The translations under genes and the position numbers were made by a program. Shown here piece by piece: positions 49,391 through 57,367 of a stretch of DNA of 64,000 nucleotides. The stretch lies in NCBI GenBank assembly GCA_963746185.1, contig CAVVAE010000004.1, positions 1,736,001 through 1,800,000 on the forward strand, given 5' to 3'. Source of the stretch: CAVVAE01 sp963746185. Lineage in GTDB: Bacteria; Actinomycetota; Actinomycetes; Propionibacteriales; Nocardioidaceae. Position 1 is the first letter of the stretch, and each line of letters starts with the position of its first letter. Under the pieces are notes generated by a model. It was given only the letters and a program-made list of their open reading frames with translations. It did not search any database and was not told the DNA's origin.

Positions 49391-50221
49391 ATGAGTGACA
49401 ATGAGCCGATGACGAGCCCGGCGAGACCTGCCAAGACCGACGCTGCTTTGGCGGCGGCTGTCGACGTCGTACGTGACGCGTTGACCGAGGCTGTCGGAGC
49501 TGATCAGTTCGGTGACCACCTCGGCGTCGTGGCCGAGGCGGATCGCGTTGTCACGCACTTGTTCGCGGCCGAGCAGAGCGGGTACGCCGGTTGGCGCTGG
49601 GCCGTCACGGTCACTCGTGCTCCCCGCCAGAAGCTCGTCACGATCAATGAAATCGTGATGGTCCCCGGCGAGTCGGCGCTGCTTGCTCCCGAATGGGTTC
49701 CGTGGAAGGACCGGGTCGGCAAGGGTGACCTCGGGCCAGGCGATCTCGTCCCGGTGGCCGAGGATGACCCGCGCCTCGTGCCCGGTTACCTCGTGGGTGA
49801 CGAGCCGCTTGATGCCGGTGCTGCTCGTGACCAGCGTGAGGTGATCCGTGAGGTAGGCCTCGGCCGTGAGCGCGTGCTGTCGGTTACCGGTCGAGATGAA
49901 GCCGCCGAGCGTTGGTACACCGGTGACAACGGACCTGACGCACCCATCGCTCAGGCTGCGCCCGGCCGATGTGGCACGTGCGGATTCCTGGTGCGGGTCA
50001 GCGGGCCGCTGGGCACGATGTTCGGCATCTGTGCCAACCCGGCATCGCCGAGTGACGGCCAGGCGGTGTCGCTCGACCACGGGTGTGGCGCACATTCCGA
50101 CGTACGTGTGGAGCAGGGCCAGCACCAGCCGAGCACGGCTCTGCCCGTCTTTGACACTGTCACGTGGGACGCGTTTGCTGAGAACTGGGCAGACGCCGAG
50201 CTCGAGGTCATCCCCCGCTAG
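49391..50221 (+). CDS. DUF3027 protein
   Basis: Soluble protein of 276 residues, an actinobacteria-specific family of unknown function. GYAGWRWAVTVTRAPRQ near residue 70 and WVPWKDRVGKGDLGPGDL near 112 are its hallmarks. The C-terminal region has a Cys cluster (RCGTCGF, GICAN, CGAHSD) that may bind metal. The ATG at 49391 has AAGAAG seven bases upstream. It is convergent with, and overlaps by 4 bases, the DUF2530 gene. Confidence 0.82.
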   Translation: MSDNEPMTSPARPAKTDAALAAAVDVVRDALTEAVGADQFGDHLGVVAEADRVVTHLFAAEQSGYAGWRWAVTVTRAPRQKLVTINEIVMVPGESALLAPEWVPWKDRVGKGDLGPGDLVPVAEDDPRLVPGYLVGDEPLDAGAARDQREVIREVGLGRERVLSVTGRDEAAERWYTGDNGPDAPIAQAAPGRCGTCGFLVRVSGPLGTMFGICANPASPSDGQAVSLDHGCGAHSDVRVEQGQHQPSTALPVFDTVTWDAFAENWADAELEVIPR

Positions 50222-50706
50222 ATGCCGGCGGCTCCGAGTGGACTCGTCTCGACGTGATCCTCGGGCTCTTCCCCCAGCCGGTTGCGGCGACGTCGGCAGT
50301 ACTCCAGGCCGAGCAATCCGAGTCCGAATCCCGCCAGGCACGTCCACAGCCACGTTCCGTGGCCATGGTCTTGGAGCGTGGAGTAGAACGGCAGCAACGC
50401 GATGAACGCGATGAGCCAGATCACGACTCCCACCCCAAGCGTGCGCACACCGGTGACGTCGAGCGGATGGACCTTGGCGGTGTGGTAGGTCTTCTGGCGG
50501 ATCTCGATCGACTCGATCGGTGGCCGGCCGGAGAACGGGTCGGGATCAGGGAACGCTTTGATCTCTCGCATTCGATCGACCGGGTGGGGCCGAGTTGGCC
50601 GCTTGAAGCGGTTGGATCGCCCTGCGCTGCGCTCGGAACGGCTCGGCGGCACAGCGCGACGGCTGCCGCCGTTGTTGCTGTTCCCCCGGCTGCTGCGCTT
50701 CGACAC
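50218..50706 (-). CDS. DUF2530 membrane protein
   Basis: Protein of 162 residues. The N-terminal half is basic and disordered (Arg/Ser-rich). The C-terminal half is DUF2530, with two membrane spans (LGVGVVIWLIAFIALLPF and WLWTCLAGFGLGLLGLEY) and then an Arg-rich end. Function is unknown. GTG 50706 is preferred: TACGCT on the minus strand (50719-50714) lies 7 bases upstream, a leaderless pattern. An ATG at 50733 is in frame but has no support. Confidence 0.72.
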   Translation of the reverse strand: MSKRSSRGNSNNGGSRRAVPPSRSERSAGRSNRFKRPTRPHPVDRMREIKAFPDPDPFSGRPPIESIEIRQKTYHTAKVHPLDVTGVRTLGVGVVIWLIAFIALLPFYSTLQDHGHGTWLWTCLAGFGLGLLGLEYCRRRRNRLGEEPEDHVETSPLGAAGI

Positions 50707-50758
50707 GACACCTAGCGTACGCCGGGCACACATCTCGCCAATATGGGGCGCGGCGCCC

Positions 50759-50764
50759 TACGCT
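50759..50764 (+). promoter_or_regulatory. -10 element for the purine permease gene (leaderless)
   Basis: TACGCT lies 7 bases before GTG 50772; it faces an equal element for the divergent DUF2530 gene about 40 bases away. Confidence 0.5.
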
Positions 50765-50771
50765 GACGTCC

Positions 50772-52256
50772 GTGAACAATGTGAAAACCGGCAACAAGAG
50801 AAGCGCATCCCCGGGTGCCTCGGCACTCGACAGGTTCTTCAAGATCACCGAGCGCGGTTCGACCGTCGCCACGGAGTTCCGCGGCGGATTGGTCACGTTC
50901 TTCACGATGGCCTACATCATCGTGCTCAACCCGATCATCCTTGGCTCGGCCGTTGACGCCGACGGAAACTCGATTACGGGTGGTCCCGTGGCCGACTTCG
51001 CCCAGATCGCCGCCGTTACCGCGCTCGTCGCCGGAGTGGTGACGATCCTGATGGGTGTGGTCGCCAACTACCCGCTGGCGCTGGCCACAGGTCTGGGGCT
51101 GAACGCGTTCGTCGCGTTCTCGATCGCCTCGCAGATGACCTGGGCTGACGCGATGGGTCTGGTCGTCCTCGAAGGTCTGGTGATCCTGGTCCTGGTGCTC
51201 ACCGGGTTCCGTCGGGCCGTGTTCGCGGCGGTGCCACCTCAGCTGAAGATCGCCATCAGCGTGGGCATCGGGCTCTTCATCGCGCTCATCGGTTTCGTTG
51301 ATGCGGGCTTCGTGCGTCGTACTGACGCGCCACCGGTACCCGTTCAACTAGGCATCGGAGGGTTCCTGTCTGGTTGGCCTGTGCTCGTCTTCTCCGTCGG
51401 TCTGCTGCTGATGATCGTGCTGTACGCGCGCCACGTGAAGGGCGCGATCCTCATCTCGATCATCGCGACGACCATTTTCGCGATCATCGTCGAGGCCATC
51501 GCAGACGTCGGTCCGTCCTTCATCCCTCCGGACGGGGTCAACCCGAAGGGCTGGAACCTCAACTCGCCGGCCTGGCCGGACAAGCTGGTCGAGACCCCGG
51601 ACTTCTCGCTGCTCGGCAACTTCTCGTTGTTCGGCTCTTTCGAGAGCGCCGGGGTGGTGACGGCACTGCTCTTCATCTTCACCCTGCTGCTGGCAGACTT
51701 CTTCGACACGATGGGCACCATGACCGCGATCGGCGCAGAGGCGGGCCTGCTCGACAAGGACGGTACGCCGCCCAACACCCAGCAAATCCTGATCGTCGAC
51801 TCGATTGCCGCTGCCGCGGGTGGTGCCGCCTCCGTATCGAGCAACACGTCGTACATCGAGTCGGCATCCGGTGTCGGTGAGGGTGCGCGCACCGGGCTCG
51901 CAAGTGTGGTGACGGGCGTCCTCTTCCTGTTCGCGACGATCTTCGCTCCGCTGGTCGAGATCATCCCCAACGAGGCGGCTGTGCCTGCCTTGGTCCTCGT
52001 CGGCTTCCTGATGATGACGCAGGTGAAGAACATCGACTGGGATGACATGGAGATCGCGATTCCGGCGTTCCTGACGATCGTCTTGATGCCGTTCACGTAC
52101 TCGATCTCTGTGGGAATCGGTGCCGGCTTCATCACGTACGTCGTCCTGAAGATCGCTCGTGGCAAAGCAGCCACGGTGCATCCTCTGCTGTGGGTGGTGG
52201 CGGCACTCTTCGTTGTCTACTTCGCTATCGACCCGATCACCAATTGGCTGACGTAA
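50772..52256 (+). CDS. NCS2 family permease (AzgA-like purine transporter)
   Basis: Membrane protein of 494 residues with 12-14 helices. The opening TEFRGGLVTFFTMAYIIVLNP and ATGLGLNAFVAFSI match AzgA/PbuG guanine-hypoxanthine permeases. The substrate motif region reads TLLLADFFDTMGTMTAIG near residue 300, and SSNTSYIESASGVGEGARTG near 358 is the second family signature. It imports purines with protons. The gene starts at a leaderless-type GTG. It does not form an obvious operon with the MarR gene, which has its own operator. Confidence 0.9.
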   Translation: MNNVKTGNKRSASPGASALDRFFKITERGSTVATEFRGGLVTFFTMAYIIVLNPIILGSAVDADGNSITGGPVADFAQIAAVTALVAGVVTILMGVVANYPLALATGLGLNAFVAFSIASQMTWADAMGLVVLEGLVILVLVLTGFRRAVFAAVPPQLKIAISVGIGLFIALIGFVDAGFVRRTDAPPVPVQLGIGGFLSGWPVLVFSVGLLLMIVLYARHVKGAILISIIATTIFAIIVEAIADVGPSFIPPDGVNPKGWNLNSPAWPDKLVETPDFSLLGNFSLFGSFESAGVVTALLFIFTLLLADFFDTMGTMTAIGAEAGLLDKDGTPPNTQQILIVDSIAAAAGGAASVSSNTSYIESASGVGEGARTGLASVVTGVLFLFATIFAPLVEIIPNEAAVPALVLVGFLMMTQVKNIDWDDMEIAIPAFLTIVLMPFTYSISVGIGAGFITYVVLKIARGKAATVHPLLWVVAALFVVYFAIDPITNWLT

Positions 52257-52307
52257 CGCTTCGCTGACGCCTCCGGCAATCGTGGCAGCGGCCTCGTCGC
52301 TGGAGAT

Positions 52308-52343
52308 TACCCTTAGCAAGGCTAATGAGTTATGCTAAGGGTA
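52308..52343. promoter_or_regulatory. MarR operator overlapping the promoter and start codon
   Basis: TACCCTTAGCA (52308-52318), 14 bases, TGCTAAGGGTA (52333-52343), a perfect 11-bp inverted repeat. Inside is a second inverted pair TTAGC-AAG-GCTAA (52313-52325). The -10 TATGCT (52331-52336) lies 6 bases before ATG 52343, so bound MarR would cover the promoter and the leaderless start. Confidence 0.75.
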
Positions 52344-52792
52344 TGCCTACAGATGTCATCAAGCTTGCGCGCACTGATGCCGGCTTGGCCAGTGCGCTGC
52401 GTATCTCGGTGATGAGGCTCTCGCGTCGCATGCGCAACGAGCGCGAGGTGGCTGACGACCTGACGGCCAACCAGCTCGCGGTGCTCGGCACGCTGACGCG
52501 CCATGGGTCGCTGACCCTGGGCGAGCTGGCCGCCCTCGAGCGGGTCCAACCGCCTTCGATGACCCGCACAGTCAACTGCCTCGCCGAAAAGGGCCTCATC
52601 ACGCGGGACCCCCACCCGACCGACAAGCGTCTCGTCGTCGTTTCTCTCACCGACGCCGCCCACGCCGTCATTCTCGAGTCGAGACGCCGCAAGGAGGCCT
52701 GGCTTACGCGGCGGCTGAAGGAGCTGACTGTCGCTGAACGACAGACCTTGCGCGACGCAGCACCGATTCTCGAACGCATTTCGCACGTATGA
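52343..52792 (+). CDS. MarR family transcriptional regulator
   Basis: Winged-helix regulator of 149 residues. The recognition region is GELAALERVQPPSMTRTVN near residue 62 and the wing reads DPHPTDKRLVVVSLT. It likely represses itself and the MFS exporter whose start overlaps its stop as ATGA (52789-52792). The operator at 52308-52343 touches the ATG, which supports autoregulation and the short start; a frame extension to 52325 lies inside the operator. The effector is unknown. Confidence 0.9.
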   Translation: MPTDVIKLARTDAGLASALRISVMRLSRRMRNEREVADDLTANQLAVLGTLTRHGSLTLGELAALERVQPPSMTRTVNCLAEKGLITRDPHPTDKRLVVVSLTDAAHAVILESRRRKEAWLTRRLKELTVAERQTLRDAAPILERISHV

Positions 52793-54045
52793 GTCCTACG
52801 TTCCAAGCCCTGTCGGTCCGCAACTACCGCATCTATGCGACGGGGAGTCTGATCAGCAACACGGGCACCTGGATGCAGCGGGTGGCCCAGGACTGGCTGG
52901 TGCTCGAGCTCACGCACTCCGGTACTGCTCTCGGCATCACGACCGGCCTGCAGTTCCTGCCCTTCCTCATCTTCACACCGTTCGCCGGGCTGCTCGCCGA
53001 CCGCTACTCCAAGCGCAGGCTGCTGGTGTTCACGCAGGCATCGCTGGCCGTCTCGGCAGGCCTGCTGGGCCTGTTGGCCGTCACCGGCATCGCCCAGCCG
53101 TGGCACGTGTTCATCCTGGCGTTCCTCTTCGGCTGCGGAACGTCAGCCGACACGCCGGCCCGCCAGTCGTTCGTGGTCGAGATGGTAGGACGCGATCACC
53201 TCTCGAACGCTGTCGGCCTCAACTCCGCCTCTTTCAACGTCGGACGCATCTTCGGCCCCGCCGTCGCAGGGTTCCTCATCGCGGCGCTCGGCTCAGGCGT
53301 CCGCGCGACCGGCGTCGCCATCCTCATCAACGCAGTGAGTTACCTCGCGGTCATCTACTCCCTCAGGCTGATGGATCCGTCGGCTCTCAACACTCCGGTT
53401 CCTGTAGCCAAGGCCAAGGGTGCCGTGCGTGAAGGGGTCCGGTACGTCCGCGCGCGGCCAGAGCTCGTGTTCATCTGTTTCGTGGCTTTCTTCGCCGGCA
53501 CGTTCGGCCTGAACTTCCAGATGACGAGTGCCCTGATGGCCACTGACGTGTTCCACAAGGGCGCAGGCGAGTACGGCATCCTCGGCACGTTCATGGCGGT
53601 CGGCTCGTTGGCGGGCTCCCTGTTGGCTGCTCGGCGTGGCCACTCACGTCGGATGCTGCTGGTGCTCGCCACGGTGTCGTTCTCGATCGCAGAGATCACG
53701 GCTGGACTCATGCCGACGTACTGGATGTTCGCCGCATGGCTACCCGTCCTCGGCATCTGCGCCATCACGATGCTGAATGCGATGCAGACCACGCTCCAGA
53801 TGACTGTCGACTCGCACATGCGTGGTCGGGTGATGGCGCTGTACATGATGATCCTGATGGGCGGTACGCCGGTCGGGGCGCCCGTGGTCGGCTGGGTCGG
53901 CGAGACGTTCGGAGCCCGCTGGACCTTGATCGTCGGTGGTGCTGCCACCCTGCTCGCGGTGATCGGTGCCACGATCTGGCTGATCCGGGCCGAAGACATC
54001 GACGTGCGCACCCTGTCGGCCCGGCCTGTCAAGATTGCGGCATGA
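52789..54045 (+). CDS. MFS exporter (MFS_3 family) controlled by MarR
   Basis: Membrane protein of 418 residues with 12 helices. The opening LSVRNYRIYATGSLISNTGTWMQ and the loop FAGLLADRYSKRRLLVF are typical of the enterobactin-exporter-like MFS_3 group. It is co-translated with the MarR gene, the standard layout for an inducible efflux pump. Its stop overlaps the start of the mycothiol-dependent gene as ATGA, so the latter is in the same operon. Confidence 0.88.
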   Translation: MSPTFQALSVRNYRIYATGSLISNTGTWMQRVAQDWLVLELTHSGTALGITTGLQFLPFLIFTPFAGLLADRYSKRRLLVFTQASLAVSAGLLGLLAVTGIAQPWHVFILAFLFGCGTSADTPARQSFVVEMVGRDHLSNAVGLNSASFNVGRIFGPAVAGFLIAALGSGVRATGVAILINAVSYLAVIYSLRLMDPSALNTPVPVAKAKGAVREGVRYVRARPELVFICFVAFFAGTFGLNFQMTSALMATDVFHKGAGEYGILGTFMAVGSLAGSLLAARRGHSRRMLLVLATVSFSIAEITAGLMPTYWMFAAWLPVLGICAITMLNAMQTTLQMTVDSHMRGRVMALYMMILMGGTPVGAPVVGWVGETFGARWTLIVGGAATLLAVIGATIWLIRAEDIDVRTLSARPVKIAA

Positions 54046-54794
54046 CGACAACGGCCCTCTCACCCCAGCGCTATTTCGACCTGATCGACGCCGACACCGA
54101 GCGGCTTCTCGCGATGGGAGCGCGGGGGCTCGATCCCGCCGTGCCCTCGTGTGACGGCTGGGTGGTGCGCGACGTGGTGACCCACGTGGCAGAGGTCTAT
54201 GAGCACAAGGTGCGGGTGATGGCCGACAATGCGTGGCCCGACCCATGGCCGCCGCCTGCGGGTTTCGAGGCTGGCGGGCCGCTGGAGTTCCTGCAACAGG
54301 CCAAGGCCGATCTCTTTGCTGAGTTCGCGGAGCACGAGACGACTGAAGAGACGACCACGTTCTCACCCGACGACACCACGATCATGTTCTGGATCCGGCG
54401 GATGGCGCTGGAGATCGCCGTCCATCGCTACGACGCCGAGCTGGCTCACGACGACACGACCGCGATCCCCGACGACGAGTCGGTCGATGGCATCGACGAG
54501 CTGTTGCGGGTGATGCTCGAGTGCGACGAGTCCGAAAACGTGCCGACCGAGTTCCCCATCGACGGGCTCGTGGCGGTCGAGACCGGGGGGAGGCGCTGGC
54601 TCTGCGACGTCCGCGAGAAGTCCTTCGCGGTGTCCGACGATGCGTCGACGCCGGCGGTAGCCACGGTGTCCGGGGAGCCGATGGCGGTCTACCTGTGGCT
54701 GTGGGGGCGGATGGGCGACCGCGCGGTCGAGCGCTCCGGGAACCGAGAGATCGTGGCGGAGTTCCGCGACCGGATCATCGAATGCACTCAATGA
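54042..54794 (+). CDS. Maleylpyruvate isomerase-fold, mycothiol-dependent enzyme
   Basis: Protein of 250 residues of the DinB_2/MDMPI family. The N-terminal helical bundle has the metal site His in VVTHVAEVYEHK near residue 45 and the pair in LEIAVHRYDAEL near 125; the C-terminal domain is alpha/beta. Family members use mycothiol for isomerisation or detoxification. Coupling to a MarR-MFS pair suggests a detoxification step alongside efflux. The ATG at 54042 overlaps the MFS stop by 4 bases. Confidence 0.82.
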   Translation: MTTTALSPQRYFDLIDADTERLLAMGARGLDPAVPSCDGWVVRDVVTHVAEVYEHKVRVMADNAWPDPWPPPAGFEAGGPLEFLQQAKADLFAEFAEHETTEETTTFSPDDTTIMFWIRRMALEIAVHRYDAELAHDDTTAIPDDESVDGIDELLRVMLECDESENVPTEFPIDGLVAVETGGRRWLCDVREKSFAVSDDASTPAVATVSGEPMAVYLWLWGRMGDRAVERSGNREIVAEFRDRIIECTQ

Positions 54795-54828
54795 GATCAG
54801 GTCGTCCCTGAGCGGGTAGCCTCGCGGC

Positions 54829-54912
54829 ATGCATCCGCGCTACCGCCGCCTGATCATCCCCGGCGCGTTGGCGTTGCTGCTGGTGATCGTCGTCGTGGCA
54901 GCGCTGAGGTGA
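54829..54912 (+). CDS. 27-residue membrane peptide
   Basis: An ATG at 54829 opens a frame of 27 codons: a basic start (MHPRYRRL) then one hydrophobic span (IIPGALALLLVIVVVAAL) and a final Arg before TGA. The methyltransferase ATG lies 7 bases after the stop, so the two may be coupled. Such basic-plus-one-span micro-proteins are usual for membrane regulators. Coding rests on the non-random layout (positive-inside order, clean span) and tight spacing; no homology was tested. Confidence 0.55.
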   Translation: MHPRYRRLIIPGALALLLVIVVVAALR

Positions 54913-54919
54913 GCAGGAT

Positions 54920-56170
54920 ATGACGACCCCGATGTCAGACGAGCTGGGCGCGTTGCGTGCCCTGCTGCTCGATCCAGACGTGCTCCTTCGAGCCGTCGCA
55001 TCGGGGCGGCAGCGCAACGAGACGGTGCCCTATCGCCGAGTCGAGCTCCGCTATGTCGAGCTCAAGGCCGGTTTGCGTCTCCAGCTCACGTCGTACGACG
55101 AGACCCAGTCACACACCCGCAACGTCACCCCGGGTGATGACGCGGGGCAGGCGGTCGACGAGCTGCTGGCGACGCCGTACGCCAACTGGCATGTCGACAG
55201 CCAGACCGAGACGTTGCAGCTACGTGTCACGAAAAGAGGCAAGCAGCTGCTCCACCGGTCGGTACGTGACGAGCCGGTGGCGATCGATCGCACGCACGAC
55301 CGCGCCAAGCAGCGCCGGCTCGACGCGACCGACCCGTTGTTCACGGTCCTGGGCATCACGGCTGCCGACGGCCGGGTCAAGCCCACCCGGGTCGCCAAGT
55401 TTCGGCAGGTGCAGGATCTGCTCGGCGCCATCGATCCGCTCATCGACGACGCCGTGGCCCTGGGTCCGGCGAGTGACCTGTCGGAAGCCCGCCCGCTGCG
55501 GATCGTCGACCTTGGGTGTGGGAACGCCTATCTCACGTTTGCGGCGTTCCGTTACCTCACCGCGGTGCGTGAGCTGCCCGTCGATGTGGTGGGGGTCGAC
55601 GTGAAGGCGCAGGCCCGCGCACACAACAGTGACGTGGCCGAGCAGTTAGGCGTGGCGGACCACATCACGTTCGTCGAAAGCACGATCGGCTCCGCCGAAG
55701 TCGAGCACCGGCCCGACCTCGTGATGGCTCTGCACGCGTGCGACACCGCTACTGACGAGGCGCTGGCGCGCGCGGTCAGGTGGGAGTCGCCGGTGATCGT
55801 GGCAGCGCCGTGCTGCCATCACGACGTTCAGCGGCAGCTGGCGAGTGACCACGTTCCCAGCCCCTATCGCCTCCTCACCAGGCACGGCATCTTGAAAGAA
55901 CGGTTCGCCGACGTGCTCACCGATGCCCTGCGGGCGGCGATCTTGCGGCTCGTCGGCTATCGGGTCGAGGTCATCGAGTTCGTCGACTCGCAGCACACCC
56001 CACGCAATGCACTGATCCGAGCAGTCCGCACGGGTGCCGCGCCCGATGAAGCCACCCTCGAGGGGTACTGGTCGCTCGTCGCTGACTGGGGCGTGCAACC
56101 GGCGCTGGCGACAATGCTGGCCGACACCCACCCGATCCTCGGCCCGGCCGACGTGGACAGCCTTGAGTAG
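54920..56170 (+). CDS. Class I SAM-dependent methyltransferase
   Basis: Protein of 416 residues. The SAM motif is RIVDLGCGNAYLTFAAFRY near residue 195, with VVGVDVKAQ as the acidic end of strand 2 and LHACDTATDEAL near 274. The segment VAAPCCHHDVQRQL resembles the Methyltransf_32 family, which includes predicted RNA methyltransferases. The N-terminal 180 residues are a separate domain with YRRVELRYVELKAG. The start lies directly behind the small membrane peptide. The target is unknown. Confidence 0.8.
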   Translation: MTTPMSDELGALRALLLDPDVLLRAVASGRQRNETVPYRRVELRYVELKAGLRLQLTSYDETQSHTRNVTPGDDAGQAVDELLATPYANWHVDSQTETLQLRVTKRGKQLLHRSVRDEPVAIDRTHDRAKQRRLDATDPLFTVLGITAADGRVKPTRVAKFRQVQDLLGAIDPLIDDAVALGPASDLSEARPLRIVDLGCGNAYLTFAAFRYLTAVRELPVDVVGVDVKAQARAHNSDVAEQLGVADHITFVESTIGSAEVEHRPDLVMALHACDTATDEALARAVRWESPVIVAAPCCHHDVQRQLASDHVPSPYRLLTRHGILKERFADVLTDALRAAILRLVGYRVEVIEFVDSQHTPRNALIRAVRTGAAPDEATLEGYWSLVADWGVQPALATMLADTHPILGPADVDSLE

Positions 56171-56171
56171 C

Positions 56172-57224
56172 GTGACTCGGAGGGCTCCGCGGCCGTTGTA
56201 TTCGGTGACGGGATGCATGCTGGCCCTCGCGTTGGTGGTGGCTGCTGTGGTGGGGCTGGGCGCCCAGACGTCGTACGGCGACGAGGTTGGTCGGGTGCAC
56301 CGGGTCTTCACGATGAAGTCTGATGAGATCACCGAGTCGAGCTCGCTGGCGGTGAGCACCGTGCACCGCCGGCTCGTCTACACGACCAATGACTCGGGTG
56401 ACTCCGCGACCATCTACGTGTTGGATGACACCAACGGCTCTGTGGTGGGGCGGACGACGCTGAGCGGGGTCGAGGCTGTCGATATCGAAGCGATCGCGGT
56501 GGGGTCAGATGGTGCGCTGGTGGTCGCCGACATCGGCGACAACGATGCCATGCGTGACAGCGTGCGGATCTACCGACTCGACCAGCCAGGTACTGGCGAT
56601 CAGACGGCTGCTGTCGAAACCGTCACGCTCACGTACGCCGACGGGCCGCGTGACGCCGAGTCGGTGCTCTACGACGCGGAGTCTGGCCGGGTGTCCGTGG
56701 TCAGCAAGGAGCTGGGTGGCGCGGCCGTCTATAGCACACCGCGGTACGTCTTCGATCGGGATCGGTCGGTCCTGCACGAGGTGGCGTCCGCACCGCCAGT
56801 CGCCACCGACGCGACCTTCCTTCCTGGGGACGAGCTGGCAGTGATCCGCACGTACGTCGGTGCAAGCGTCTATCGGTATCCGGGTTGGAAACGGGTGCGC
56901 AGCTTTGACCTGCCGCGGCAAGAGCAGGGCGAGTCGATCGCCGCCCCGCCGAGAGGTGACGAGGTGTGGGTCGGAACCGAGGGGGAGCGGTCCGAGGTCC
57001 TCGCCGTACGGCTGCCACCGATCCCCGAACCCGGTCAGCCGTCCTCGTCGCCTGAAACTGACGGGACGAGTGGCGCTTCACCGGGTGGCACTGCTGACGG
57101 CGGGGCATCCGGTGACGACAGCATGAGCCGGGGGATTGCCGAGATCGTGCTCATCAGCGCGGGCGCCGGTCTCGCTCTGTTGGTGGTTGTTGGCCTGGCG
57201 CTGGCTCGCCGGCACCGCCACTAA
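56172..57224 (+). CDS. Membrane-anchored extracellular protein, probable beta-propeller
   Basis: Protein of about 350 residues that I cannot place in a named family. An N-terminal hydrophobic segment (MLALALVVAAVVGLGAQT, from codon 17) acts as signal or anchor. The middle has repeated beta motifs such as VYTTNDSGDSATIYVLD, AIAVGSDGALVVADIGDND and AESVLYDAESGRVSVVSKE, suggesting propeller blades. A Ser/Pro/Gly-rich linker near residue 300 leads to a C-terminal span (IVLISAGAGLALLVVVGLAL) with a basic end. GTG 56172 is my start; TTG 56163, overlapping the previous stop, is also possible. Confidence 0.7.
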   Translation: MTRRAPRPLYSVTGCMLALALVVAAVVGLGAQTSYGDEVGRVHRVFTMKSDEITESSSLAVSTVHRRLVYTTNDSGDSATIYVLDDTNGSVVGRTTLSGVEAVDIEAIAVGSDGALVVADIGDNDAMRDSVRIYRLDQPGTGDQTAAVETVTLTYADGPRDAESVLYDAESGRVSVVSKELGGAAVYSTPRYVFDRDRSVLHEVASAPPVATDATFLPGDELAVIRTYVGASVYRYPGWKRVRSFDLPRQEQGESIAAPPRGDEVWVGTEGERSEVLAVRLPPIPEPGQPSSSPETDGTSGASPGGTADGGASGDDSMSRGIAEIVLISAGAGLALLVVVGLALARRHRH

Positions 57225-57314
57225 GGCGGCCGTGCTGATTCCTCAGCGTGGTCACCCAGCCCACGATGTGAGACGCGTCGTGCTCGTGGAGGCAAGTCCA
57301 CAGTTTGCAAGGCA

Positions 57315-57360
57315 GGTTTGCCTTGTTAACAAGCCGTTTGGCTTGAAAACAAGGCAAACC
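57315..57360. terminator. Long nested hairpin, bidirectional terminator
   Basis: GGTTTGCCTTGTT pairs perfectly with AACAAGGCAAACC (13 bp); inside, after AA/AA, CAAGCC pairs with GGCTTG around GTTT (6 bp). The 46-base element lies between the convergent propeller gene and serC, is AT-richer than its surroundings, and ends about 8 bases before the serC stop. Confidence 0.8.
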
Positions 57361-57367
57361 CCGGCCC

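Noticed and set aside
49144..49434. N-terminal 97-residue extension of the MFS gene at 47848
   Set aside because: Its composition is Arg/Pro/Asp-rich without membrane or family features, and it overlaps the start of the DUF3027 gene on the opposite strand.
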